Part shown: positions 43,463 through 51,189 of the stretch, piece after piece
How the letters are laid out: every line of letters begins with the position of its first letter
How positions within the stretch are numbered: the first letter of the stretch is position 1
Assembly: GCF_045348435.1 (NCBI RefSeq)
Contig: NZ_CP157484.1
Span: 124,001 to 188,000, forward strand
From: Alsobacter sp045348435
GTDB taxonomy: Bacteria > Pseudomonadota > Alphaproteobacteria > Rhizobiales > Beijerinckiaceae
DNA length: 64,000 bases
Direction: 5' to 3'
Translations under genes and position numbers: made by a program
Notes under the pieces: generated by a model
Database searches by the model: none
Seen by the model: only the letters and a program-made list of their open reading frames with translations
Told to the model about the DNA's origin: nothing

Positions 43463-44392
43463 ATGCTGCGCGTCGTCTTCATGGGCACGCCCGATTTCGC
43501 CGTGCCGACCCTGTCGGAGATCGTCGGGCAAGGCCACGAGGTCGTCGCCGCCTACACGCGCGCCCCGGCCGCGGCGGGCCGCGGCATGGCGCTGAAGCCC
43601 TCGCCGGTCCAGGCCGCCGCCGAGCGGTTCGGGATCCCGGTCTTCACGCCCGCGAGCCTGAAAAGCGAGGAGGCGACGGAGACCTTCCGCTCCCTGCAGG
43701 CCGATGTGGCGGTCGTGGTCGCCTACGGGATGATCCTGCCGGAGGGCATCCTGGCCGTCCCGCCGCTCGGCTGCCTCAACCTGCATGCGTCCCTGCTGCC
43801 GCGCTGGCGCGGCGCGGCTCCGATCCAGCGCGCCGTGATGGCCGGCGACAGCGAGACCGGCGTGGCCGTGATGCGCATGGAAAAGGGGCTGGATACAGGG
43901 CCGGTCGGCATGGTCGAGCGCCTCGCCATCGGCCCGGACGCGACCGCGGGCGACATCCATGACCGCCTGGCGCAACTCGGGGCGGACCTCATGGTCCGCG
44001 CCCTGGCGGCCCTGTCGCGCGGCGGCCTCGCCTTCACGCCGCAGCCCCAGGACGGCGTGACCTATGCGGCCAAGATCCTGAACGCGGATTCGCGGATCGA
44101 TTGGGCCCGCCCCGCCCAGGCGGTGCACGACCAGGTGCGCGGCCTCTCGCCGTTTCCGGGCGCCTATGCGCTGGTCGATCTCGGCCGCGGGCCGGAGCGC
44201 CTGAAGATCCTGAAGACCCGGCTGGCGGAAGCTTCCGGCCCGGCCGGGGAGGCGATCGACGACGGCCTGACGGTCGCCTGCCAGCAGGGCGCCGTGCAGG
44301 TGCTGCAGGTACAGCGGGCGGGATCGCGCGCCATGAGCGCGGCGGAGTTCCTGCGCGGCGTGCCCGTCCGGGCCGGGGCGAGGTTCGGCTGA
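43463..44392 (+). CDS. fmt: Methionyl-tRNA formyltransferase
   Basis: Formylates Met-tRNA of the initiator type using 10-formyl-tetrahydrofolate. The 309-residue protein starts MLRVVFMGTPDFAVPTLSEI. The catalytic region is LNLHASLLPRWRGAAPIQRA, containing the Asn-His of the formyltransferase family. A C-terminal OB-like tRNA-binding domain begins after residue 205. Its stop and the truA start overlap by one base (TGATG). Confidence 0.96.
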   Translation: MLRVVFMGTPDFAVPTLSEIVGQGHEVVAAYTRAPAAAGRGMALKPSPVQAAAERFGIPVFTPASLKSEEATETFRSLQADVAVVVAYGMILPEGILAVPPLGCLNLHASLLPRWRGAAPIQRAVMAGDSETGVAVMRMEKGLDTGPVGMVERLAIGPDATAGDIHDRLAQLGADLMVRALAALSRGGLAFTPQPQDGVTYAAKILNADSRIDWARPAQAVHDQVRGLSPFPGAYALVDLGRGPERLKILKTRLAEASGPAGEAIDDGLTVACQQGAVQVLQVQRAGSRAMSAAEFLRGVPVRAGARFG

Positions 44393-45129
44393 TGCCCCGC
44401 TACAAGCTCGTCGTCGAGTATGACGGGACGCCCTTCGTGGGCTGGCAGTTCCAGGCCGTCGGCTGCTCGGTGCAGCAATGCATCGAGAACGCCATCGGCC
44501 GGTTTACGGGCGAGACGGTGCGGATCCAGGGCGCGGGCCGCACGGATGCGGGCGTGCACGCCACGCACCAGGTCGCCCATGTCGACCTCGCGCGCGATTG
44601 GCCGACCGACACCGTACGCGACGCCCTGAACGCGCATCTGCGCCCGCATCCCATCGCCATCCTGTCGGCCGAACGCGTGGACGACGGCTTCAACGCCCGC
44701 ATGTCGGCGCGCGGACGGCACTATCTCTACCGCATCCTGAACCGCCGGCCGCCCCCGGCGCTCGACGTCGACCGGGCCTGGCACGTGAAGTGGCCGCTGG
44801 ACGCGGAGCGCATGCACGACGCCGCCCAGGCGCTGGTGGGCATGCACGACTTCACCACGTTCCGCTCCTCGGACTGCCAGGCCGCCAGCCCGGTGAAGAC
44901 GCTGTCGCGTCTCGACGTGGAGCGGGTCGGACAGGAGATCCGCGTCTACGCGTCGGCGCGCTCCTTCCTGCACCACCAGGTGCGCTCCATGGTGGGCTCG
45001 CTGCACCAAGTGGCGGCCGGGCGCTGGACCAAGGCGGACCTGGCCGCCGCGCTGGAGGCGCGCGACCGTTCGCGCTGCGGGCCCATGGCGCCCTCATGCG
45101 GGCTCTACCTGACCGGCGTCGACTACTGA
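44392..45129 (+). CDS. truA: tRNA pseudouridine(38-40) synthase TruA
   Basis: Makes pseudouridine at positions 38-40 of the tRNA anticodon arm. The 245-residue protein has the catalytic GAGRTDAGVHA with Asp52, preceded by YKLVVEYDGTPFVGWQ. Further motifs are RHYLYRI and the C-terminal FLHHQVRSMVGSL. It completes the def-fmt-truA cluster, whose products act in translation. The following DNA is repeat copy 2, beginning right after the stop. Confidence 0.96.
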   Translation: MPRYKLVVEYDGTPFVGWQFQAVGCSVQQCIENAIGRFTGETVRIQGAGRTDAGVHATHQVAHVDLARDWPTDTVRDALNAHLRPHPIAILSAERVDDGFNARMSARGRHYLYRILNRRPPPALDVDRAWHVKWPLDAERMHDAAQALVGMHDFTTFRSSDCQAASPVKTLSRLDVERVGQEIRVYASARSFLHHQVRSMVGSLHQVAAGRWTKADLAAALEARDRSRCGPMAPSCGLYLTGVDY

Positions 45130-45170
45130 AGCTTGCTGCGAAAAGGTGGAAACCGGCTTTTCGCTGAACG
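45130..45170 (+). repeat. Dispersed intergenic repeat, copy 2
   Basis: GCTTGCTGCGAAAAGGTGG followed by AAACCGGCTTTTCGCTGAACG. It matches copy 1 at 2961-3010 over about 35 bases and starts immediately after the truA stop codon. It lies in the 46-bp gap before the convergent membrane-protein gene, so it could end transcription in both directions. Confidence 0.75.
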
Positions 45171-45175
45171 CCGGC

Positions 45176-45760
45176 TCAGGCCAGCAGCGAGGCGGCGGCG
45201 GTCACCAGCCCGTTGAGGCTGAGATCGACCAGCACGAGGACGGCCGCCACGCCGCCCGACACGCCGAGCGCCGCTTTCGCCAGGAACCAGCGATAGTGCA
45301 GGACGATGAACCCGAAGGCGGCGAGGAACAGCGCCGCCAGCCCGCTGGTCGCCAGCCCCAGCACATGCAGGAAATGCGGCACGCACAGGATCACGGTCGC
45401 GACCACGGCCGACCAGTTGTAGGCGATGACGTAGCCCGCGTAGCGACGCTCCAGCCCCAGCAGGCGCACGAGGCCGATCATCGCGGCCGGAAAGGCGAGC
45501 CAGCAGCCGGTGAGCAGCACGATTTCGCGGGTGACGAGGAGCGGGCTCTCGAACAGCCCGTCCTCAAGCGGCAGTCCGGCCTGCAGGCGGGCGTCCGCCA
45601 GCAGCACGATGAAGGCCGGCGCCGCCAGCAGCATGGCGCCGAACGATCGCCAGAACGCCCCGAAAGAGACCTCGTAGGCGCCGAGCCCGGCCGGGTCGCG
45701 ATTGAGGAGCTTCAACGCCCCTCCCAGCGATCGGCCGACTTCCTCCAGGCTGAGGATCAT
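45176..45760 (-). CDS. Predicted membrane protein of unknown function
   Basis: A 194-residue integral membrane protein. The ATG at 45760 (MILSLEEVGRSLGGALKLL) is preferred over one four codons upstream because GGAG lies six bases before it. After an amphipathic start, about five hydrophobic segments follow (SFGAMLLAAPAFIVLLA, IVLLTGCWLAFPAAMIGLV, YNWSAVVATVILCVPHFL, LAALFLAAFGFIVLHY, GVAAVLVLVDLSLN). No known domain is recognised. It is convergent with truA and lies downstream of dapE on the same strand. Confidence 0.75.
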   Translation of the reverse strand: MILSLEEVGRSLGGALKLLNRDPAGLGAYEVSFGAFWRSFGAMLLAAPAFIVLLADARLQAGLPLEDGLFESPLLVTREIVLLTGCWLAFPAAMIGLVRLLGLERRYAGYVIAYNWSAVVATVILCVPHFLHVLGLATSGLAALFLAAFGFIVLHYRWFLAKAALGVSGGVAAVLVLVDLSLNGLVTAAASLLA

Positions 45761-45866
45761 GTCGCGCTCCATCGATGCTGCAGTGCACAATGTAACTCGA
45801 CTACGACTTTTGTCGAGCATCATGCGGCACATTCAACGGAACGTGATGCTCTTCGTTCCTTCCCGC

Positions 45867-47030
45867 TCAGCCGAGAACGCGCGCGAGCACGCGCTCATAG
45901 ATCCGGGTCAGCGCCTCGATGTCGGCGATCTCGGCCCGTTCGTCGATCTGGTGCATGGTGGCTCCGACGAGCCCGAACTCCAGGACGGGGCAATAATTGC
46001 GGATGAACCGGGCGTCCGACGTCCCGCCGGTGGTCGAAAGCGCCGGTTTGCGGCCCGTCACCTCCTCGACGGCGTCGCTGACGAGGGACACGAAAGGCCC
46101 CGGCGGCGTCAGGAAGGCCGGCGAATTGGAGCGGTCGAATGCGACCTCGTAGCGCGCCTGCGGCCCGGCCGCGCGCTCCAGGCGAGCGCGGATCTCGTCC
46201 GCCAGGGTCTCGGCCGTCCACAGATCGTTGAAGCGGATGTTGAACACCGCCCTGGCGCGCGCCGGGATGACGTTGGTGGCGAGGTTGCCGACGTCCACGG
46301 TCGTGAATTCCAGGTTCGAGGGGCCGAACTGGGCCGTCCCGTGGTCGAGCGGCTCGGCCATCAGCGCCGCCAGCAGGGGCGCGAGGCGCCGGATGGGGTT
46401 GTCGGCCAGATGCGGGTAGGCCACGTGCCCCTGGACGCCCTCGACCGTCAGGCGGCCGGTGAGGGACCCGCGCCGGCCGATCTTGATCATGTCGCCGAGG
46501 GCCTCGGGATTGGTGGGCTCGCCCAGCAGGCAGCAGTCGAACAGCTCGCCGCGGGCCTTCGCCCACTCCAGCAGCTTCACCGTGCCGTTGACGGCCGGGC
46601 CTTCCTCGTCGCCCGTGAGTAGGAAGGCGATCGAGCCCTTCGGCCGCCCCTCCAGCGCCGCCAGATAGCGCAGGGCGGCCGACACGGAGGCGGCCACGCC
46701 GCTCTTCATGTCGGCAGCGCCGCGCCCATACAGGACGCCGTCGACGATGTCCGCCGCGAAAGGCGGGTGGGACCACTGCGCCTCGTCGCCGGGCGGCACC
46801 ACGTCGGTGTGCCCGGCGAACAGCATCACGGGCGCGTCGACGCCGATGCGGGCGTAGAGGTTCTCCACATCCGCGGATCCGGGCTCGGAGAAGGTCAGCC
46901 GGTGGGTCTCGAACCCGGCCTTCGCCAGCACGTCCGCGAGGAGGTCGAGCGCGCCGTCGTCCGCCGGGGTCACCGAGCGGCGGCGGATGAGAGCCTGCGT
47001 CAGGGCGACGGGATCCAGCGGGTCCAGCAT
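45867..47030 (-). CDS. dapE: Succinyl-diaminopimelate desuccinylase
   Basis: Hydrolyses N-succinyl-LL-diaminopimelate in the lysine and cell-wall precursor pathway. The 387-residue M20 metalloenzyme has the zinc ligands in FAGHTDVVPPG and GRGAADMKSG and the catalytic acid in DEEGPAVNGT. The dimerisation domain lies at about 180-295. The gene is 28 bp after dapD, and the two consecutive steps of the pathway are co-transcribed. Confidence 0.95.
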   Translation of the reverse strand: MLDPLDPVALTQALIRRRSVTPADDGALDLLADVLAKAGFETHRLTFSEPGSADVENLYARIGVDAPVMLFAGHTDVVPPGDEAQWSHPPFAADIVDGVLYGRGAADMKSGVAASVSAALRYLAALEGRPKGSIAFLLTGDEEGPAVNGTVKLLEWAKARGELFDCCLLGEPTNPEALGDMIKIGRRGSLTGRLTVEGVQGHVAYPHLADNPIRRLAPLLAALMAEPLDHGTAQFGPSNLEFTTVDVGNLATNVIPARARAVFNIRFNDLWTAETLADEIRARLERAAGPQARYEVAFDRSNSPAFLTPPGPFVSLVSDAVEEVTGRKPALSTTGGTSDARFIRNYCPVLEFGLVGATMHQIDERAEIADIEALTRIYERVLARVLG

Positions 47031-47058
47031 GGCTTGGCCTCTTCCCGGGCGCGACCGG

Positions 47059-47901
47059 TCAGTCGCGCAGCAACTCGTTGATGCTGGTCTTGGAGCGGGT
47101 GCGCTCGTCGACGCGCTTCACGATCACGGCGCAATACAGCGACGGGCCCGGCGAGCCGTCCGGCAGCGCCTTGCCGGGCATGCTGCCCGACACGACCACC
47201 GAATAGGGCGGCACGCGGCCGTAGAACACCTCGCCGGTCGTGCGGTCCACGATCTTGGTCGACGAGCTGATGAACACCCCCATGGAGATGACCGAGCCCT
47301 CTCCGACCACCACGCCCTCGACCACCTCGGACCGGGCGCCGACGAAGCAGTTGTCTTCGATGATGGTGGGGCCCGCCTGCAGCGGCTCCAGCACGCCGCC
47401 GATGCCTACGCCCCCCGACAAATGCACATTCTTGCCGATCTGCGCGCAGGAGCCCACGGTGGCCCAGGTGTCCACCATCGTGCCGCTGTCCACATAGGCG
47501 CCGATATTGACGAAGGACGGCATCAGCACGACGCCGGGCGCCACATAGGCGCCGCTGCGCACCGTGCAGTTGGGCACGGCCCGGAAGCCGGCCTTCTGGA
47601 AGGCGGCCGCATCCCAGCCCGCGAATTTGGACGGGACCTTGTCCCACCAGGACGAGGCGCCGGGGCCGCCGCCGATGAGGGCGTTGTCGTTCAGCCGGAA
47701 GGAGAGCAGCACCGCCTTTTTGAGCCACTGGTTCACCGTCCAGCCCTCGGGGCCCTTTTCGGCCACCCGGGCGGCGCCAGCGTCGAGCAGCGCCAGCGCG
47801 TGGTCCACGGCGTCGCGGGTCTCTCCGCGGGTGGCGGGGCCGAGATCGGCCCGGGCTTCCCAGGCAGCGTCGATGACGGAGGCGAGTTGGGCGTGCTGCA
47901 T
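47059..47901 (-). CDS. dapD: Tetrahydrodipicolinate N-succinyltransferase
   Basis: Succinylates tetrahydrodipicolinate in lysine and diaminopimelate synthesis. The 280-residue trimeric protein has a left-handed beta helix built of hexapeptide repeats (NIGAYVDSGTMVDTWATVGS, IGGVLEPLQAGPTIIEDNCF). The start MQHAQLASVIDAAW at 47901 fits homologues; an earlier in-frame start has an unlike extension. The C-terminus is RSKTSINELLRD. Confidence 0.95.
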   Translation of the reverse strand: MQHAQLASVIDAAWEARADLGPATRGETRDAVDHALALLDAGAARVAEKGPEGWTVNQWLKKAVLLSFRLNDNALIGGGPGASSWWDKVPSKFAGWDAAAFQKAGFRAVPNCTVRSGAYVAPGVVLMPSFVNIGAYVDSGTMVDTWATVGSCAQIGKNVHLSGGVGIGGVLEPLQAGPTIIEDNCFVGARSEVVEGVVVGEGSVISMGVFISSSTKIVDRTTGEVFYGRVPPYSVVVSGSMPGKALPDGSPGPSLYCAVIVKRVDERTRSKTSINELLRD

Positions 47902-47967
47902 GGCGGAAGTCCGAAGTTGATGCGCGGGTGGCGCGTGCTTACCAACCTCGGGCCCGGCTGTCATCCG

Positions 47968-48714
47968 TCACGGCGCGCCGAGGACGTCCGGCGCGCCGCG
48001 CAGCGGAGTGTTGTTGCGCAGGAAATCGGCCAGGTCGACCGTGGAGTGGTGGATATAGGGCGCCTCCACGGCGGCCTGCTCCTCGGCCTCGCGGTAGAGA
48101 TCGAAGGTCTTCGGCAGCACCAGCACGGTCGTCATGCCCAGCGCGGCCGGCACCACGAGGTTCTTGGCCAGGTCCTCGAACATAGCCGCCTTCTTGGGAT
48201 CGACGCCGTGCCTGTCGAGGAATTTCTCGTAGGTGCGGGCCTCGGGCTTGGGCACGAAGTCCGCCGCCACGATGTCGAAGATCTCCTCGAAATGATCGCG
48301 GATGCCGAGCTTGCCCGCCACGTTCTCGGCGTGCTGGCGCGAGCCGTTGGTGAGGATCAGCTTGCGCCCCGGCAGCCTCTCGATGGCCGACCCGAGCGCC
48401 GGGTCGGGGTCCAGCAGGGACAGGTCGATCTGGTGGGCGAAATCGAGGAAGTCGGCCGGCTCGATGGCGTGCTCGTCCATCAGGCCCTTCAGCGTCGTCC
48501 CGTAGCGCGTGTAGTAGTATTTCTGCAAAGCCCTCGCCGAGAGCCCGTCCAGCCCGAACATCTCGGCCAGGAACAGCGTGATCCGCTGGTCCACCTGCGG
48601 CCAAAGCTGCGCGTGCGCAGGATAGAGCGTGTTGTCGAGGTCGAAGATCCAGGTGTCGACGTGATCGAAGCCCGGCGTCGCCGTCGCGTGCGGCGGAGAA
48701 ACGTGACGTGTCAT
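47968..48714 (-). CDS. Pyrimidine 5'-nucleotidase (HAD superfamily)
   Basis: A 248-residue HAD phosphatase of the Sdt1/YjjG-like group that dephosphorylates pyrimidine nucleoside monophosphates. Motif I is WIFDLDNTLYPA, with the two aspartates of DxDxT. Motif II is ILTNGSRQH, and the third and fourth motifs are FVPKPEARTY and AAMFEDLAKNL. A TTG nine codons upstream is an alternative start. Between dap genes and argB it occupies the position common to Rhizobiales. It adds to the pyrimidine enzymes in this window. Confidence 0.88.
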   Translation of the reverse strand: MTRHVSPPHATATPGFDHVDTWIFDLDNTLYPAHAQLWPQVDQRITLFLAEMFGLDGLSARALQKYYYTRYGTTLKGLMDEHAIEPADFLDFAHQIDLSLLDPDPALGSAIERLPGRKLILTNGSRQHAENVAGKLGIRDHFEEIFDIVAADFVPKPEARTYEKFLDRHGVDPKKAAMFEDLAKNLVVPAALGMTTVLVLPKTFDLYREAEEQAAVEAPYIHHSTVDLADFLRNNTPLRGAPDVLGAP

Positions 48715-48804
48715 GGGACGAACGAACCTCGCATCGCACAACGTCGAGATTGTGGCGAAAGGGGTTCAGTGTCCGACGCAGAGGTTAAGGGATTGCGGGC
48801 GCGT

Positions 48805-48930
48805 CTCTCCCCTGCAGGGGAGGGTGGATCGCGCGCGGCGCGAGACGGGTGGGGCCTGCCAGCGTCATGCCCTGCATCCACCCCACCCACCACCTGCGGC
48901 GGTCCCCCCTCCCCGGGTCGGGGAGGGACG
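48805..48930. repeat. Palindrome-rich intergenic repeat
   Basis: The left part reads CTCCCCTGCAGGGGAG, a near-perfect palindrome, followed by GGTGGATC. The right part has TCCACCCCACCCACCACC and then CCCCCTCCCCGGGTCGGGGAGG. The pair GGTGGA and TCCACC and the pair CTCCCC and GGGGAG can base-pair. The 251 bp between the nucleotidase gene and argB contain little else that can be named. Confidence 0.6.
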
Positions 48931-48965
48931 GCCAGCGACTGACGGCTCGTCCGTCGATGATGGCC

Positions 48966-49856
48966 TCACCGCGTGATCAGCGTGCCTGCGCCCAGGTCCG
49001 TCAGCAGCTCCAGCAGCACGGCGTGCGGCACCTTGCCGTCCAGGATGACGACGCCCTCCACGCCCTGCTCCAGCGCGTAGATGCAGGTCTCGACCTTGGG
49101 GATCATCCCGCCCGTGATCGTGCCGTCGGCGATGAGGCCGCGGCACTGGTCGACGGTGAGCTCCTTGATGAGCTGCTTGTCCTTGTCCAGCACGCCCGGC
49201 ACGTCGGTGAGCAGCAGCAGGCGCTTGGCCCGCAGCGCCCCCGCGATGGCGCCCGCGAAGGTGTCGGCGTTGACGTTGTAGGTCTGTCCGTCGGCCCCGT
49301 TGGCCACCGGCGCCAGCACGGGGATCACCTCACGGCCGAGCAGCGCGTCGAGCACGGTGCGGTCGACCTTCTCGGGCTCGCCCACGAAGCCGAGGTCGAC
49401 ATGGGTGTCCGTCCGGCTCTCGGGGTCGTAGACGGTCCGGGTCACCTTGCGGGCGATCACCATGTTGCCGTCCTTGCCGCACAGCCCGATGGCGCGGCCG
49501 CCCTCGCCGTTGATGAAGCCGACGAGCTGCTTGTTGATCAGCCCCGCCAGCACCATCTCGACGACCTCGACGGTCTCCTTGTCGGTCACCCGAAGGCCCG
49601 CCGCGAACTCGCTCTTGATGCCGAGACGGCTGAGCATCGCGCCGATCTGCGGCCCGCCCCCATGCACCACCACCGGGTTCACGCCGGACTGCTCCAGCAG
49701 GATCATGTCCTTGGCGAAGTCGCGCGCGACCTGCTCGTTGCCCATGGCGTGGCCGCCATATTTCACCACCACGGTCGCTTCGTCGTAGCGCAGCATGTGC
49801 GGCAGCGCCTGAACGAGGATCTCGGCCTGCAGGTGGGGGTCGTTGCTGTCGGTCAT
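48966..49856 (-). CDS. argB: Acetylglutamate kinase
   Basis: Phosphorylates N-acetylglutamate, the committed step of arginine synthesis in many bacteria. The 296-residue protein has VVVKYGGHAMG near 29-39, HGGGPQIGAML near 65-75, and the C-terminal IDGTITGGMIPKVETC-like stretch with VPHAVLLELLTDLGAGT. The ATG at 49856 is chosen because upstream codons are translated repeat sequence. The N-terminal arginine-sensing helix present in Arg-sensitive enzymes appears here as DPHLQAEILVQALPHM, so feedback inhibition by arginine is possible. Confidence 0.95.
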   Translation of the reverse strand: MTDSNDPHLQAEILVQALPHMLRYDEATVVVKYGGHAMGNEQVARDFAKDMILLEQSGVNPVVVHGGGPQIGAMLSRLGIKSEFAAGLRVTDKETVEVVEMVLAGLINKQLVGFINGEGGRAIGLCGKDGNMVIARKVTRTVYDPESRTDTHVDLGFVGEPEKVDRTVLDALLGREVIPVLAPVANGADGQTYNVNADTFAGAIAGALRAKRLLLLTDVPGVLDKDKQLIKELTVDQCRGLIADGTITGGMIPKVETCIYALEQGVEGVVILDGKVPHAVLLELLTDLGAGTLITR

Positions 49857-49934
49857 GATGGGGCTCGTCCGTCGGCGTCCTGGACCCTGCTGTGTGTCGA
49901 CGCAACCGCAGCGTGGTCCAGGTTTTCGGGTTGT

Positions 49935-49984
49935 CGCATGCTGTGAGCGAAAAGCTGGTTTCCCACCTTTTCGCAGCATGCTCT
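49935..49984 (-). repeat. Dispersed intergenic repeat, copy 3
   Basis: Read on the minus strand: AGCATGCTGCGAAAAGGTGG, then GAAACCAGCTTTTCGCTCAC, ending AGCATGCGAC. It matches copy 1 in layout, with GCATGC at both ends. It lies in the 196 bp upstream of argB, so here it is in a leader or promoter region rather than after a stop codon. Confidence 0.75.
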
Positions 49985-50052
49985 CGGGGCGACCTTCTAG
50001 AGCATTTTGGCGTGCGGTGGATACGGGGGAGACGCGAAAAGCTGAGCCGAGC

Positions 50053-50418
50053 TCAGCGTCGGCCGAAGAGTCCCGCCGCGGCCAATGTCAGCCAGCCCGC
50101 GATCATGGCGAGGCCGCCCGCGGGGGCGGCCATCGGGATGGGGCGCCAGCCCGCGAGCGCTCCCAGCGCCAGCGCGCCGGAGAACAGGGCGACGCCAAGG
50201 CCCAGCAGGGCGCCGGCGGCCACGACCCAGCAGCTAGGCGCGATGGACCGCTCCGCCAGCAGGCCGACGCCGAGCAGAGCCGGCGCGTGGAACAGCAGGA
50301 AATTCGCCGCCGTGCCGAGATTGGCGCCTCCCACATGGGCCGAGGCGGCCCCGAGCGCCACGCCCGCCGCTCCGGCGACGCCTGCGGCGGCCATGAAGAC
50401 GCGCGACGGCGCGTTCAC
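50053..50418 (-). CDS. DUF423 membrane protein
   Basis: A 121-residue protein with four hydrophobic segments, beginning MNAPSRVFMAAAGVAGAAGV. The DUF423 signature is visible: GALAGWRPIPMAAPAGGLAMIAGW and, earlier, LFHAPALLGVGL. The family is widespread and small, with no established function. Its start overlaps the engB stop by 4 bp (ATGA). Confidence 0.88.
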   Translation of the reverse strand: MNAPSRVFMAAAGVAGAAGVALGAASAHVGGANLGTAANFLLFHAPALLGVGLLAERSIAPSCWVVAAGALLGLGVALFSGALALGALAGWRPIPMAAPAGGLAMIAGWLTLAAAGLFGRR

Positions 50419-51131
50419 GCCGTCTCGCCGGGCAGCTCGAGCGCGCCGCGCTGGACAAGCAGGCGCGCGATAGCGGCGCGAAGCTCCGGGACGCCGCCGC
50501 CGCCATGGCTCGACGTCGCGGCGATCTCCGGGAACGCCGCCGGGCGCTTCTTGAGCCGGTCCTGCGTCTCGGCGATGCGCTGCTCCAGCTGGCCCCCCTT
50601 CAGCTCGTCCGCCTTGGTGAGGACGATCTGGTAGGACACGGCCGACTTGTCGAGGAGGTCGAGGATCTCGGCGTCCACCGGCTTCAGGCCGTGCCGCGAA
50701 TCGATCAGCACGAACACCCGGGCCAGGCTCGCGCGGCCGCGCAGATAGTCGTGGATCAGCCCGGTCCAGGCCGCCACCTTCTGCTTGGACACGGCCGCGT
50801 AGCCATAGCCCGGCATGTCGACCAGCGTGAACCGTCCGCCGCCGACGTCGAAGAAGTTGAGCTCCTGCGTCCGGCCGGGGGTGTGCGAGGTCCGGGCCAG
50901 CGTCTTGCGGCCCGTCAGCGCGTTGATCAGGCTGGACTTGCCCACATTGGACCGGCCCGCGAAGGCGATCTCCAGCGCCCCCATCGGGGGCAACTGCCCG
51001 GTCGGCGCCGCCGCCCAGAAGAACTCGGCTTCGCCCGCAAAGAGCTTGCGGCCGGCTTCGATCAGGGCGGGGGAGGGAGGCTGCGCCTGCGGCGAAGCCG
51101 TTTCAGGCGCGGACTGCGGCTGGTCGCTCAT
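50415..51131 (-). CDS. engB: Ribosome biogenesis GTPase EngB (YsxC/YihA)
   Basis: An essential GTP-binding protein of the large-subunit assembly pathway. The 238-residue protein has G1 GRSNVGKSSLINALTG, G2 around TSHTPGRTQ, G3 DMPGYGY, and G4 TKADEL. The N-terminal 30 residues are a Pro/Gln-rich tail. It follows yidC in the conserved order rpmH-rnpA-yidC-engB, with a gap of 58 bp. Confidence 0.95.
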   Translation of the reverse strand: MSDQPQSAPETASPQAQPPSPALIEAGRKLFAGEAEFFWAAAPTGQLPPMGALEIAFAGRSNVGKSSLINALTGRKTLARTSHTPGRTQELNFFDVGGGRFTLVDMPGYGYAAVSKQKVAAWTGLIHDYLRGRASLARVFVLIDSRHGLKPVDAEILDLLDKSAVSYQIVLTKADELKGGQLEQRIAETQDRLKKRPAAFPEIAATSSHGGGGVPELRAAIARLLVQRGALELPGETA

Positions 51132-51189
51132 GCGGTCCTCGCGGGTGGGAGCGGCCGGGCGCTCTCGCCCCGGCCGTCGCCGTGTCGGG

